Shown here in pieces: positions 44,482 to 53,716 of a stretch of 64,000 nucleotides of DNA. The first letter of the stretch is position 1. Each line of letters begins with the position of its first letter. The notes under the pieces are model-generated. The model saw only the letters and a list, made by a program, of their open reading frames with translations, made no database searches and was not told where the DNA came from. A program made the translations under genes and the position numbers. Origin of the DNA: an uncultured Duncaniella sp. (GTDB lineage Bacteria; Bacteroidota; Bacteroidia; Bacteroidales; Muribaculaceae); assembly GCA_910577255.1 (NCBI GenBank), contig CAJTMH010000002.1, positions 620,001 through 684,000 on the forward strand, read 5' to 3'.

Positions 44482-46002
44482 ATGATAGATTTCACCCCTC
44501 TCGTACGTCCATGGTTCCTGCGTCGCATCCGCGAGGCAGAGTCGTGGCGTGGACATGTGGAAAAGGTGCAGCGCAAGCAGCTCATCACTCTCCTATCCTA
44601 CGGACGTCGCACCCTGTGGGGTGTGGAAAAAGGGCTTGAAGACGCCTGGGATTATGATGATTTCCGCAAAGCACTTCCGGCTCCGATCCCATATTCGGCT
44701 CTGCGTCCTTGGATCATGAAAATGATTCAAGGTGAAAAAAACATACTTTGGCCTGGAGTCACTGTGAATTTTGCTCAATCCTCAGGCACATCCGACGGCA
44801 AGAGTAAGTACATCCCGGTAACACGTGAATCATTCCGGTTCTCACATTACCAAGGAGGACGCGACGTTGTGGCACATTACCTCAACCTATATCCCGACAG
44901 CCGTATATTTTCAGGCAAAAGTTTCATTCTCGGAGGTAGCTTCGCCAATGAACTCACACTTCCCCCGGGGGTAAAAGTCGGCGACCTCTCGGCTAACCTG
45001 ATCGACAACATAAATCCGATTGCCAACACCGTGAGGGTACCTTCCAAGGAGATTGCCTTGATGAAGGACTGGATGCAGAAACTTCCGGCACTTGTTGAAG
45101 CCTCCCTTCATGAAAATGTAACCAACATTTCCGGTGTCCCCTCATGGTTCCTCACCGTGCTTAAGGAAGTGATAAAGAAAACCGGGGCAAAGACTATCCA
45201 CGAGGTATGGCCCAATCTGGAAGTCTTTTTCCACGGTGGCATCTCGATGACACCTTATAGGGAACAATATTCACATATCACCTCATCTAAAATGAGGTAT
45301 ATCGAGACCTATAATGCCTCAGAGGGCTTCTTTGCCGTCCAGAACTCCATCGATGATCCATCCATGCTTCTTCTGCTTGACGGAGGCACTTTCTACGAAT
45401 TTATTCCGGTAGAGCAGGCCGATGACGAGTATCCTGAAATCCTTCCGGCATGGAAAGTCGAGGAAGGGGAGGTGTATGCTCTTGTCATAACCTCATGTAA
45501 CGGTCTGTGGCGCTTTCCGATAGGTGATACAGTGCGTATCGAATCTGTTGATCCGCTGAAAATCACCATAGCCGGTCGTACAAAGAACTACATCAATGCT
45601 TTCGGCGAGGAACTTATGGTTCAGAATGCCGAAGCAGCTTTGGCCAAAGTATGCCATCGGCTTGACTGTGAAATCGCCAACTACACGGCAGCACCGGTTT
45701 ATGCTTCCGACCACTCACGCGGACGTCACGAATGGCTCATAGAATTTGAAAAACCGCCTCGTTCCATCAATGAATTCGCCGAACTTCTTGACAAAGCTCT
45801 CCAAGATGAAAACAGTGATTACGAGGCCAAACGCAGCCATGGAATATTCCTTGACCGCCTCACCGTCATCGAAGGTCGTCGTGGGGTGTTCCAATCATGG
45901 CTGGCATCGACCGGTAAACTTGGAGGACAGCGAAAAGTACCACGTCTGTCCAATACACGCCATCCAATGGACGAAATACTCATCTTCAACAAACAGCAAT
46001 AA
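44482..46002 (+). CDS. GH3-family acyl-acid amido synthetase-like protein
   Basis: This 506-residue protein matches the GH3 family, which in plants adenylates acyl acids such as jasmonate or indole acetate and joins them to amino acids. It has the adenylate-forming nucleotide-binding segment FAQSSGTSDGKSKYIPVTRESF at about 95-115, the YNASEGFFAVQ region near 280-290, and the WRFPIGDTVRIESVDPLKITIAGRTKNYINAFGEEL segment around 355-385. Bacterial members are common in Bacteroidetes, but their substrates are not known to me. It lies 20 bases after the DUF4919 gene and 47 before an alkaline phosphatase. Confidence 0.88.
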   Translation: MIDFTPLVRPWFLRRIREAESWRGHVEKVQRKQLITLLSYGRRTLWGVEKGLEDAWDYDDFRKALPAPIPYSALRPWIMKMIQGEKNILWPGVTVNFAQSSGTSDGKSKYIPVTRESFRFSHYQGGRDVVAHYLNLYPDSRIFSGKSFILGGSFANELTLPPGVKVGDLSANLIDNINPIANTVRVPSKEIALMKDWMQKLPALVEASLHENVTNISGVPSWFLTVLKEVIKKTGAKTIHEVWPNLEVFFHGGISMTPYREQYSHITSSKMRYIETYNASEGFFAVQNSIDDPSMLLLLDGGTFYEFIPVEQADDEYPEILPAWKVEEGEVYALVITSCNGLWRFPIGDTVRIESVDPLKITIAGRTKNYINAFGEELMVQNAEAALAKVCHRLDCEIANYTAAPVYASDHSRGRHEWLIEFEKPPRSINEFAELLDKALQDENSDYEAKRSHGIFLDRLTVIEGRRGVFQSWLASTGKLGGQRKVPRLSNTRHPMDEILIFNKQQ

Positions 46003-46049
46003 AATTCTGACCTAAAAATCAACCATCAACATTAATACCAACTGACACA

Positions 46050-47441
46050 ATGAAAATCAGATTCTTTTCTCTCATTGTAGCGCTCTCGACCCTCGTGTCA
46101 GCCGGAGCAGCAGCCCCTAAGTATATATTCTACTATATCGGCGACGGTATGGGTATGGGACAGGTAATGACCACTGAATGTTATAACCGCACTGTGAAAA
46201 AAAGCGACAAGCCATTGCTCATGATGCAGTTTCCGGTAGCCTCCACCTCTACCACCTATTCGGCTTCATCGCCGGTGACCGATTCGGCAGCTGCCGGCAC
46301 AGCCCTCGCAACAGGACATAAGACAAAAAACGGTATGCTCGGCATGAATCCTGACACCATGGCAGTTACCTCGGTGGCAAAAGAGCTTTTCGATATGGGT
46401 TATGGCATAGGCATAGTGACCTCTGTGGCAGCCGACGATGCCACACCCGGAGCATTCTACACCCATGTGCCTAAACGTTCCATGTACTACGAGATTGGAA
46501 AAGATGCTGCCACTTCCGGATATGACTTCATAGCCGGAGCCGGTATACGTGGCACTGTTGATAAAAGCGGCAATCCTACTGATCTTCTTGAAATATTCCA
46601 GCAGAACAGCGTGGACGTGGTGCGTGGCCTTGACGAACTTTCCAAGTCTGAATCGCGCCGTGTACTGCTTCTCAACACCGACACCACACACCCTTGGAAC
46701 ATCGGATATACCATCGACTCACTCCCCGATGTTCTCACCCTCCCTGCCATGACCGACGCATGCCTTAATCATCTTGAGAAAAACGGCCATGACCGCTTCT
46801 TCATGATGGTCGAGGGAGGTAACATAGACCATGCAGGACATGCCAATGACGGAGGCACCATAATCAAGGAGACCATTAATTTCCAGGAAGCCCTTGATAT
46901 TGCCTATAAATTCTATCTGGCACACCCTGATGAAACACTCATTATCGTTACCGCCGACCACGAGACTGGTGGCCTCGGTCTCGGAAACAACAGTGTAGGC
47001 TATGATGCACATCTACACTATTATGACTATCAGAAAGTCTCCAAGGACTGGTTCTCCGACTATTGCAAGAACCTCCTCCGCACACGCCGCCTATACACAT
47101 GGGAGGACATGGAGGAATATCTCACCGAGAATCTCGGTTTCTGGAAATATGTGCCTGTGACCGAGGAGCAAACCGCCATTCTTAAAGCTGACTTTGAAAA
47201 GTGTTTCAAAGAAAACCTCGGTGTTGACCAGAAAACTCTTTATAACAACTTTAATGAGTTTGCAGTCAACGTTTTCAACATCCTTGACAGTTTCACCGGT
47301 CTCGGCTGGACCACCAACGGTCATTCAGGCGGTCTTGTTCCTGTCTATGCCGTAGGTGTCGGTGCCGAACAGTTCTCTTCCTTCAACGACAACACTGATA
47401 TTCCTAAGAAAATAATGGAAATCGTCGGAGGCAAACTTTAA
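46050..47441 (+). CDS. Alkaline phosphatase
   Basis: This 463-residue secreted enzyme hydrolyses phosphomonoesters with a Zn2/Mg site. After a signal peptide (about 1-22, ending GAAA) come YYIGDGMGMGQ and the catalytic VTDSAAAGTALATGHKTKNG with the nucleophile Ser. FFMMVEGGNIDHAGHANDGG and IIVTADHETGGLG supply further metal ligands, and NGHSGGLVPVYAVG near 430 gives the last His. It resembles the PhoA/phosphatase superfamily that Bacteroides export. It ends 3 bases before recF. No Pho-box-like sequence could be identified. Confidence 0.93.
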   Translation: MKIRFFSLIVALSTLVSAGAAAPKYIFYYIGDGMGMGQVMTTECYNRTVKKSDKPLLMMQFPVASTSTTYSASSPVTDSAAAGTALATGHKTKNGMLGMNPDTMAVTSVAKELFDMGYGIGIVTSVAADDATPGAFYTHVPKRSMYYEIGKDAATSGYDFIAGAGIRGTVDKSGNPTDLLEIFQQNSVDVVRGLDELSKSESRRVLLLNTDTTHPWNIGYTIDSLPDVLTLPAMTDACLNHLEKNGHDRFFMMVEGGNIDHAGHANDGGTIIKETINFQEALDIAYKFYLAHPDETLIIVTADHETGGLGLGNNSVGYDAHLHYYDYQKVSKDWFSDYCKNLLRTRRLYTWEDMEEYLTENLGFWKYVPVTEEQTAILKADFEKCFKENLGVDQKTLYNNFNEFAVNVFNILDSFTGLGWTTNGHSGGLVPVYAVGVGAEQFSSFNDNTDIPKKIMEIVGGKL

Positions 47442-47444
47442 TCT

Positions 47445-48548
47445 ATGAAACTCAATCAGCTCTCACTTACTAATTTCAAAAATATTTCAGAAGCCCGGCT
47501 GGAGTTCTCGGGGAAGGTAAACTGCTTTCTCGGGAACAACGGCATGGGAAAAAGCAACCTTCTCGATGCCATATATTTTCTAAGTTTCTGCAAAAGTTTT
47601 TCCAGAGTAAATGATAAAATGCTCATAAAAAGAGATGAAAACTTTGCGATACTATGTGGAAAATATGAACGTAAAAGTGTCGATGAGGAACTCACCATGG
47701 GTCTTTCGTTTGGTAAGCGGAAGACCCTCAAACGTGGTGGCAAAGAATATGACCGTCTAAGCGCCCACATAGGTAGTTTTCCGCTCGTAATGGTGGCGCC
47801 GCAGGACATTGATCTCATACGTGAGAGCGGTGAGGAACGCCGTCACTGGATGGATGTGGTCATCTCTCAGAGCGATCCTGTTTATCTTGACCACCTCATT
47901 CGCTACGGACGTGCCCTCGAACAGCGCAACCGTCTGTTACGCGACGGCAGCGTAGACCCTAATCTATATGGCGCGGTAGAGGTAATGCTCGACATGTCAG
48001 CCGAGTATATCAATGCCGTCCGTGCCGAATGGATTGCCAAACTTACCGTCATATTCGACAGATACTATACCGCTATTGCCGGCACAGGTGAACATGTATG
48101 CCTCACATATCAAAGCCAGCTTAACAGACCCGACACCAATATGCAGGCGCTACTTGACGAAGCCCGCAGACATGACGAGATAGTACGTCACACATCCGTA
48201 GGCATACATCGTGACGACATCGAGATGGAACTTGACGGACTTCCCATGCGACGCACAGGCTCACAAGGCCAATGCAAGACCTTTACTATAGCCCTACGTC
48301 TCGCTCAGTACGAATTTCTCCATCGTGCCACAGGGATGCGCCCTCTTCTGCTGCTCGACGACATTTTTGACAAGCTCGACGCCTCACGTGTAGAACACAT
48401 CATGGAACTTGTCACCTCCGACTCTTTCGGTCAGATCTTCATCACCGACACTAACCGAACCCATCTTGATGAAATAATGGGCAGGACAGGAGGCGATTAC
48501 AAAATGTGGAGCGTAGAGAATGGTATTTTCACCCCTACACATCAATGA
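47445..48548 (+). CDS. recF: DNA replication and repair protein RecF
   Basis: RecF binds gapped DNA and, with RecO and RecR, loads RecA. The 367-residue SMC-like ATPase begins MKLNQLSLTNFKNISEARLEF and has Walker A FLGNNGMGKSNLLDAIYFLSF, the signature segment RRTGSQGQCKTFTIALRLAQ, and Walker B LLLLDDIFDKLDASR. It is directly after the alkaline phosphatase and overlaps the DUF721 gene by four bases (ATGA), the usual recF-DUF721 coupling. Confidence 0.97.
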   Translation: MKLNQLSLTNFKNISEARLEFSGKVNCFLGNNGMGKSNLLDAIYFLSFCKSFSRVNDKMLIKRDENFAILCGKYERKSVDEELTMGLSFGKRKTLKRGGKEYDRLSAHIGSFPLVMVAPQDIDLIRESGEERRHWMDVVISQSDPVYLDHLIRYGRALEQRNRLLRDGSVDPNLYGAVEVMLDMSAEYINAVRAEWIAKLTVIFDRYYTAIAGTGEHVCLTYQSQLNRPDTNMQALLDEARRHDEIVRHTSVGIHRDDIEMELDGLPMRRTGSQGQCKTFTIALRLAQYEFLHRATGMRPLLLLDDIFDKLDASRVEHIMELVTSDSFGQIFITDTNRTHLDEIMGRTGGDYKMWSVENGIFTPTHQ

Positions 48549-48835
48549 AACGCACCTATCCCAAACATATAAAAAGTATAATAGACGAGGCTATGGAGCG
48601 TGCCGGACTCACCGACACTCTTAACGAGCAACGTGCCGCTGCCGTATGGGTTGATGTGGTTGGACCGGCCATAAACCGTTACACATCCAGGCGGTATGTC
48701 GACCGCGGAGTAATGCATGTATATCTCACCTCAGCCCCACTGAAAAACGAACTCTCATTTAATCGTGCACGTCTCATTGAAGCAATAAACCGAGCTGTAG
48801 GTGCAGACGTTGTGAAAGAGATACAATTTCATTGA
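48545..48835 (+). CDS. DUF721/DciA-like protein
   Basis: This 96-residue basic protein fits DUF721, the domain that in many bacteria without DnaC-type loaders forms the helicase loader DciA. It has AAAVWVDVVGPAINRYTSRRYVDRGVMHVYLTSAPLKNELSFNRARLIEAINRAVG, the expected beta-alpha fold with the W-VG-I pattern. ATG 48545 overlaps the recF stop, showing translational coupling; an earlier ATG at 48506 lies within recF and is not preferred. A role in replication initiation is known for the family; it is inferred for this gene. Confidence 0.88.
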   Translation: MKRTYPKHIKSIIDEAMERAGLTDTLNEQRAAAVWVDVVGPAINRYTSRRYVDRGVMHVYLTSAPLKNELSFNRARLIEAINRAVGADVVKEIQFH

Positions 48836-48862
48836 CATAATCCAAATAAATAATCATCAGAC

Positions 48863-49327
48863 ATGAGCAACCGTTGCGACACTCCCGATATCCAGGCATT
48901 CCGACACCACATGCCTTTACAGATGCGATTTAACGACATTGATATGCTTGGCCACCTCAACAATAGCATCTATCTCACATTCATGGACTTGGCAAAGACT
49001 CGCTATTTCCAGGCCGTGCTCGGCGGTCGTCTTGATTGGCATAAGATTGGCGTTGTGATAGTCAATATCAATTGTAACTTCTGTGCTCCTACATTCTTCG
49101 ATGAAGATATCGAAGTTGAGACAGCTGTAATAGCCATAGGAGAGAAGAGTCTTACACTCGAACAGCGCATATATAATCCATCAAACAGACAGGTAAAATG
49201 CCAATGCCGAACCATTATGTCGGGTTTCGACATGCAGACACATACCTCAGCAGCCATCACCCCCGAATGGATTGAAGCCCTCGAAGCTTACGAAGGCCGC
49301 AATCTCAGAAAAGAAAAGAACATATAA
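48863..49327 (+). CDS. Acyl-CoA thioesterase (4HBT hotdog family)
   Basis: This 154-residue single-hotdog protein shows PLQMRFNDIDMLGHLNNSIYLTFMDLAKTRYFQ, the classical 4-hydroxybenzoyl-CoA thioesterase motif with catalytic Asp in FNDID and HLNN. A later segment, INCNFCAPTFFDEDIEVETAVIAIGEKSLTLEQRIYN, fits the beta sheet. It hydrolyses a thioester, probably a fatty acyl-CoA, in the cytosol; the exact acyl chain is unknown. It lies 27 bases after the DciA-like gene. Confidence 0.9.
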   Translation: MSNRCDTPDIQAFRHHMPLQMRFNDIDMLGHLNNSIYLTFMDLAKTRYFQAVLGGRLDWHKIGVVIVNINCNFCAPTFFDEDIEVETAVIAIGEKSLTLEQRIYNPSNRQVKCQCRTIMSGFDMQTHTSAAITPEWIEALEAYEGRNLRKEKNI

Positions 49328-49452
49328 TCCTTTACAAGGATTCTTTTGATCGTGCTGTCATAATGATGTGAGATAAGTTTTATTACGGCAATTTAACGCG
49401 TCATAAAACATTATTTAACATCGATGTGCAAATATTTGACCTTTTACAGGGT

Positions 49453-49460
49453 TAATTTTG
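49453..49460 (+). promoter_or_regulatory. Predicted -7 element (TAATTTTG) of the radical SAM/DUF4130 pair
   Basis: TAATTTTG matches TAnnTTTG and puts the predicted start near 49465, about 20 bases before ATG 49484. It lies inside the open frame that would begin at 49424, so that upstream start is not used. Confidence 0.55.
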
Positions 49461-49483
49461 TAGCGATTTTCAAAAGCACACCT

Positions 49484-50743
49484 ATGACTGAAGCCACACT
49501 TGCAAAACTCAAAATATTGGCGGCAGCGGCCAAATATGACGTGTCATGCTCGTCAAGTGGCACTGTTCGAAAAAACGACGGCAAAGGGGTTGGCAATACC
49601 GTAGGAGGGGTAGGTATCTGTCATAGTTTCGCAGCCGACGGCCGTTGCATAGCTCTGCTGAAGGTAATGCTGACAAATTACTGTATGTATGACTGCGCTT
49701 ACTGCATAAACAGGCGCAGCAATGACATACCGCGTGCTACTCTGTCGGTCAGCGAGGTGGTCGACATAACCATGGAATTTTACCGGCGCAATTATATTGA
49801 GGGACTGTTTCTAAGCTCGGGAGTGGTACGAAATCCCGACTATACCATGGAACGGCTTGCTCGTATTGCCAAGGATCTGAGAGAGATACATCGTTTCAAC
49901 GGATACATACATCTTAAGAGTATTCCAGGTGCATCGCGTGAACTTGTCAATGAAGCCGGAAGATATGCCGACAGAATGAGTGTCAATATCGAAATCCCTG
50001 GTGAGCAATCGTTAAAGTATCTTGCCCCTGAAAAGGACCATAAAAGCGTATATGAACCCATGGGGTATATTCGACAGGGTGTGCTTCAATATAAAGAAGA
50101 CAAAAAACACATGCTTCACGTCCCCCGGTTCGTACCTGCCGGCCAGAGTACCCAGATGATTGTCGGAGCATCCCCTGATACTGACCGCGACATACTTCTC
50201 ACTTCATCGGCTCTATACTCCATGCCCACCATGCGTCGTGTGTATTATTCGGGCTATGTTTCAGTCAATGAATATGACACTCGTCTGCCGGCTCTTAAAC
50301 AACCTCCTCTGGTGAGGGAAAACCGTCTTTATCAGGCCGACTGGCTCATGCGTTTTTATCATTTTAAGGCAGAGGAAATCACCGATCCGGCCTCACCTAA
50401 TCTTGACCTTGAAGTTGACCCTAAAATGGGGTGGGCCCTACGTCATCCTGAAGCCTTCCCTGTCGATATCAACCGAGCGCCTTACGAAATGATACTTCGT
50501 GTTCCGGGAATAGGGGTGAAATCAGCCGCCCTCATTGTAAACGCACGTAAATATCGACATCTCAACTCAGCACACCTGAAAAAAATAGGAGTGGCAATGA
50601 ATCGAGCCAAGTACTTCATCACTTGTGGCGAACTCGCTTCTGCAACTATTGCTGATCTGTCACCTGAATATGTGCGACGTCAGCTACTTAACCGCACAAG
50701 CCGAAAAGAAAATCCTCTGCAACTAAGCTTTGATTTCTCATGA
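49484..50743 (+). CDS. Putative DNA modification/repair radical SAM protein (TIGR03916-like)
   Basis: This 419-residue radical SAM protein has the cluster motif CMYDCAYC (Cys 67, 71, 74) and, near residues 325-375, a helix-hairpin-helix DNA-binding element (INRAPYEMILRVPGIGVKSAALIV). It matches the TIGR03916 group, always found beside a TIGR03915 protein and often with a uracil-DNA-glycosylase fold, hence the name. The reaction is unknown. Other typical segments are GNTVGGVGICHSFAADGRC and YIHLKSIPGAS. ATG 49484 follows the promoter element. Its stop overlaps the DUF4130 gene start by four bases. Confidence 0.9.
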   Translation: MTEATLAKLKILAAAAKYDVSCSSSGTVRKNDGKGVGNTVGGVGICHSFAADGRCIALLKVMLTNYCMYDCAYCINRRSNDIPRATLSVSEVVDITMEFYRRNYIEGLFLSSGVVRNPDYTMERLARIAKDLREIHRFNGYIHLKSIPGASRELVNEAGRYADRMSVNIEIPGEQSLKYLAPEKDHKSVYEPMGYIRQGVLQYKEDKKHMLHVPRFVPAGQSTQMIVGASPDTDRDILLTSSALYSMPTMRRVYYSGYVSVNEYDTRLPALKQPPLVRENRLYQADWLMRFYHFKAEEITDPASPNLDLEVDPKMGWALRHPEAFPVDINRAPYEMILRVPGIGVKSAALIVNARKYRHLNSAHLKKIGVAMNRAKYFITCGELASATIADLSPEYVRRQLLNRTSRKENPLQLSFDFS

Positions 50744-51510
50744 CCATCTATATATTCGACGGCTCTTTTGACGGAATGCTCAGTGCGGTTTTTGATTCGT
50801 TCGCACGTAAGGAAAATGTAGATATCCTACAGACTTCAGAGGCACCTCTACCATTGTTTTACGATACTTTACATGAAGTTGCCACCGACAATGAAAAAGC
50901 ATCAAGAGTGTGGCGCAAATTCCGTAAAACAGTATCTAAAGGAGCTTCCAGTGCTCTAACAGCTGCTTTTCTTACCGATTCAGCAGACTTTCCCTTGCAT
51001 GCATTACGCTTCATCAGCCGTGCGGTAACATCCACATCAACTATCGAGAATGATTTCTCCGACCCTTCAGTTTTAGCAGTGCTAAAAGAGGTAAGGAGAG
51101 TCAGGGGGGAAGCTCATAGACTACTTCAATTTGTAAGATTCCAAAAAGCGGCCGACGGAACATATTTCGCCATGACAGAACCTATGTTTGACGTACTCCC
51201 CATGGCTGTCAATCATTTCGTTGACCGATTCAGCGACCAACCTTTCATCCTGTATGACGGATGTCGTGATTACGGCTATCACTATGATGGCACAGAGACA
51301 AGACGTATCACTTTGTCCGAGACACAGGGACGGATAACCTCATCAGGAAAACTAACAGCCGATATAGCCGATAAATCAGAAAGACTATATCAGGATCTGT
51401 GGCGCACATACTTCAAGGCAATAGCAATCACTGAGCGCACCAATCCACGGAAACAGCGCCAGGATATGCCTGTGAGATACTGGAAATATCTCACGGAAAT
51501 GAATGAATGA
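50740..51510 (+). CDS. DUF4130/TIGR03915 DNA-metabolism protein
   Basis: This 256-residue protein starts MTIYIFDGSFDGMLSAVFDSF and continues with VLKEVRRVRGEAHRLLQFVRFQKAADGTYFA, typical of the TIGR03915 family with its DUF4130 part. The partner radical SAM gene overlaps by ATGA, so the two are made together. The family is linked with DNA repair by its association with glycosylase-like domains; the actual chemistry is not known to me. The C-terminus is helical and basic and might contact DNA. Confidence 0.87.
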   Translation: MTIYIFDGSFDGMLSAVFDSFARKENVDILQTSEAPLPLFYDTLHEVATDNEKASRVWRKFRKTVSKGASSALTAAFLTDSADFPLHALRFISRAVTSTSTIENDFSDPSVLAVLKEVRRVRGEAHRLLQFVRFQKAADGTYFAMTEPMFDVLPMAVNHFVDRFSDQPFILYDGCRDYGYHYDGTETRRITLSETQGRITSSGKLTADIADKSERLYQDLWRTYFKAIAITERTNPRKQRQDMPVRYWKYLTEMNE

Positions 51511-51577
51511 CATATTCCCGACAGCTATCTTAGGCTAACTTAGAGGTGAAACACTATGTCAAAACATTAGTTTTTTG

Positions 51578-51585
51578 TACTTTTG
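51578..51585 (+). promoter_or_regulatory. Predicted -7 element (TACTTTTG) of the rRNA methyltransferase gene
   Basis: TACTTTTG followed by C matches TAnnTTTG. A TTG at 51575 overlaps it, so the real start must be the ATG at 51617, giving a leader of about 27 nt. Confidence 0.55.
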
Positions 51586-51616
51586 CACTTATAATTATCA
51601 CTATATTTACAGGTGT

Positions 51617-52984
51617 ATGCGTTCGTTACCTCCCGAATTCATTGAAATGGTCACTGAAATAGGTCTGAAGGAACTCCCGGATGTCTTATCGTCGGGTGTG
51701 CCGGATGTTTCTATCCGTCTTAACCATAATAAGGAAAAATTGGAGCATGAAGGACTCATCCCTGTCAAATGGTGTGAATGTGGCTATTATCTCGACCGTC
51801 GTCCTAAATTCACTCTTGATCCGGCATTTCATCAGGGCCGCTACTATGTGCAGGAGGCCTCCTCGATGTTTCACTACCATGTGATGAAAACACTTGTGGC
51901 CGACGGTAGACCTCGCAGAGTCCTCGATGCCTGTGCTGCACCGGGAGGAAAAACCACCGCTGCCATTGACACCCTTCCTGCAGGCTCTGTTATCGTGGCT
52001 AATGAATATGTTCCCAACCGTGCAGCCATACTGCGTGAGAATGTAATTAAATGGGGTTTTCCAGCCTCTATAGTAACTCGTGCCGACACCCGCGACCTTG
52101 GAAAACTAAAGGATTGCTTCGACATAGTGATAGCCGATGTCCCATGCTCAGGTGAAGGTATGATGCGCAAGGATGATGAAGCTGTGGCACAATGGTCGGC
52201 CGGGCTTATAGAAGAGTGTGTCGACCGCCAATGGCAAATAATAGAAAATCTATGGAATGCGTTGCGTCCGGGAGGTGAATTGGTCTATAGTACATGCACA
52301 TTCAACCGCCATGAAAATGAAGAAATGATAGCACGTATCATAGAGCGACTCGGCGGTGAAAGTGTGGAAATACCGGTTGATGCAACATGGAATATCCATC
52401 CCGGTATCGACACGCCACATCATTGTTACAGATTCATACCGGGTAAAATACGAGGTGAGGGCCTGTTTGTGGCTGTAATCCGTAAGAACGGCATCTATCA
52501 GCCACGTGAAAAAAAACACAAAACCTCAAAGGGATCTAAAACAAACACCTCTCCCCTCCTCTCCCAAGTCCGTGACCGCCTTACAGATATGGAACACTAT
52601 GAGTTATATATCGACGATGACCGCATCACAGCTTTCCCAAAGGCACATATTGACTTGCTGCAGGGGCTAAAAAGCAAAGTGGATGTGATACACGAGGGTG
52701 TAACACTCGGCACCGTAAAAGGGAAAGATATTATACCCGCACAGTCGTTAGCCATGGCACAAAATCTGAATACCGCATCATTCACTACAGCTGATGTCAT
52801 CAAGGAAGAGGCTTTGAAATATCTTCATGGCGACGCTGTGAACCTACCTGAAACCACATCACGTGGAATAGTGCTCCTCACATATTCCGGTTCGCCTCTT
52901 GGTTTTGTAAAAAATCTCGGCAACCGTTCCAATAACCTCTACCCTGCTCTCTGGCGCATCCGTCAACTCAATCAGGGTGAATAA
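51617..52984 (+). CDS. RsmF/NOL1-type RNA (cytosine-5-)-methyltransferase
   Basis: This 455-residue SAM-dependent enzyme methylates cytosine C5 in rRNA or tRNA. The SAM motif VLDACAAPGGKTTA (about 107-120), ADVPCSGEGMMRKDDEA (motif IV with the releasing Cys) and VYSTCTFNRHENEE (motif VI with the nucleophilic Cys) are intact. A C-terminal extension of about 150 residues ends DRITAFPKAH...YSGSPLGFVKNLGNRSNNLYPALWRIR, like RsmF. The target nucleotide cannot be assigned. It is followed 24 bases later by trmD. Confidence 0.92.
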   Translation: MRSLPPEFIEMVTEIGLKELPDVLSSGVPDVSIRLNHNKEKLEHEGLIPVKWCECGYYLDRRPKFTLDPAFHQGRYYVQEASSMFHYHVMKTLVADGRPRRVLDACAAPGGKTTAAIDTLPAGSVIVANEYVPNRAAILRENVIKWGFPASIVTRADTRDLGKLKDCFDIVIADVPCSGEGMMRKDDEAVAQWSAGLIEECVDRQWQIIENLWNALRPGGELVYSTCTFNRHENEEMIARIIERLGGESVEIPVDATWNIHPGIDTPHHCYRFIPGKIRGEGLFVAVIRKNGIYQPREKKHKTSKGSKTNTSPLLSQVRDRLTDMEHYELYIDDDRITAFPKAHIDLLQGLKSKVDVIHEGVTLGTVKGKDIIPAQSLAMAQNLNTASFTTADVIKEEALKYLHGDAVNLPETTSRGIVLLTYSGSPLGFVKNLGNRSNNLYPALWRIRQLNQGE

Positions 52985-53008
52985 TTATTCTAAAAAAACT
53001 ACGAAATT

Positions 53009-53686
53009 ATGCGCATTGATATACTTACAGTCCTCCCCGAGATGATAGAGTCACCCCTCTCCTGCTCTATTCTTAAACGTGCCCAGGATAAAGGCCTTGC
53101 TGAAATTGTGGTCCATAATCTACGTGAATACACCACCAACAAACACCGTAAGGTAGATGATTATCCTTTCGGTGGCGAAGCAGGAATGGTGATGCAGGTA
53201 GAACCGGTTGACCGTGCTATCGCCGACCTGAAATCGCAGCGTGAGTATGACGAGATTATCTTTACTTCACCCGACGGTGAACAATTTGACCAGCCTATGG
53301 CCAATTCACTCTCGCTGTGCAATAATCTGATTATCCTATGCGGCCATTATAAAGGTGTTGATTACCGCATACGTGAGCATCTCATCACCAAAGAAATCTC
53401 TATAGGTGATTATGTTCTGACCGGAGGAGAAATACCTGCTGTAGTGATAGCTGATGCAATAATACGTCTCATACCCGGAGCCATCGGTGATGAACAGAGT
53501 GCCCTGAGCGATTCCTTCCAGGATAATCTTCTGGCTCCTCCTGTCTACACACGTCCGGCCGAATATAAGGGATGGCGTGTCCCCGACATACTTCTATCAG
53601 GCCACAAAGCAAAAATTGACGACTGGAAGCATGAGCAGGCTCTTGAACGCACACGCCGCCTACGTCCCGATCTGCTCAACGAATAA
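53009..53686 (+). CDS. trmD: tRNA (guanine-N1)-methyltransferase
   Basis: TrmD makes m1G37 in tRNAs, which prevents frameshifting. The 225-residue SPOUT enzyme begins MRIDILTVLPEMIESPLSCSILKRAQDKGL and has DYPFGGEAGMVMQVEPV, LIILCGHYKGVDYRIREHLI and EISIGDYVLTGGEIPAVVIADAIIRLIPG, the knot-forming SAM site. It sits between the RNA methyltransferase and a pectin methylesterase. Confidence 0.98.
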   Translation: MRIDILTVLPEMIESPLSCSILKRAQDKGLAEIVVHNLREYTTNKHRKVDDYPFGGEAGMVMQVEPVDRAIADLKSQREYDEIIFTSPDGEQFDQPMANSLSLCNNLIILCGHYKGVDYRIREHLITKEISIGDYVLTGGEIPAVVIADAIIRLIPGAIGDEQSALSDSFQDNLLAPPVYTRPAEYKGWRVPDILLSGHKAKIDDWKHEQALERTRRLRPDLLNE

Positions 53687-53716
53687 TAACAAATATCAAA
53701 AACACCATCTTTTACC

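Noticed and set aside
51575..51616. TTG start for the rRNA methyltransferase
   Set aside because: It abuts and overlaps the -7 element; the ATG at 51617 begins the conserved PPEF segment.
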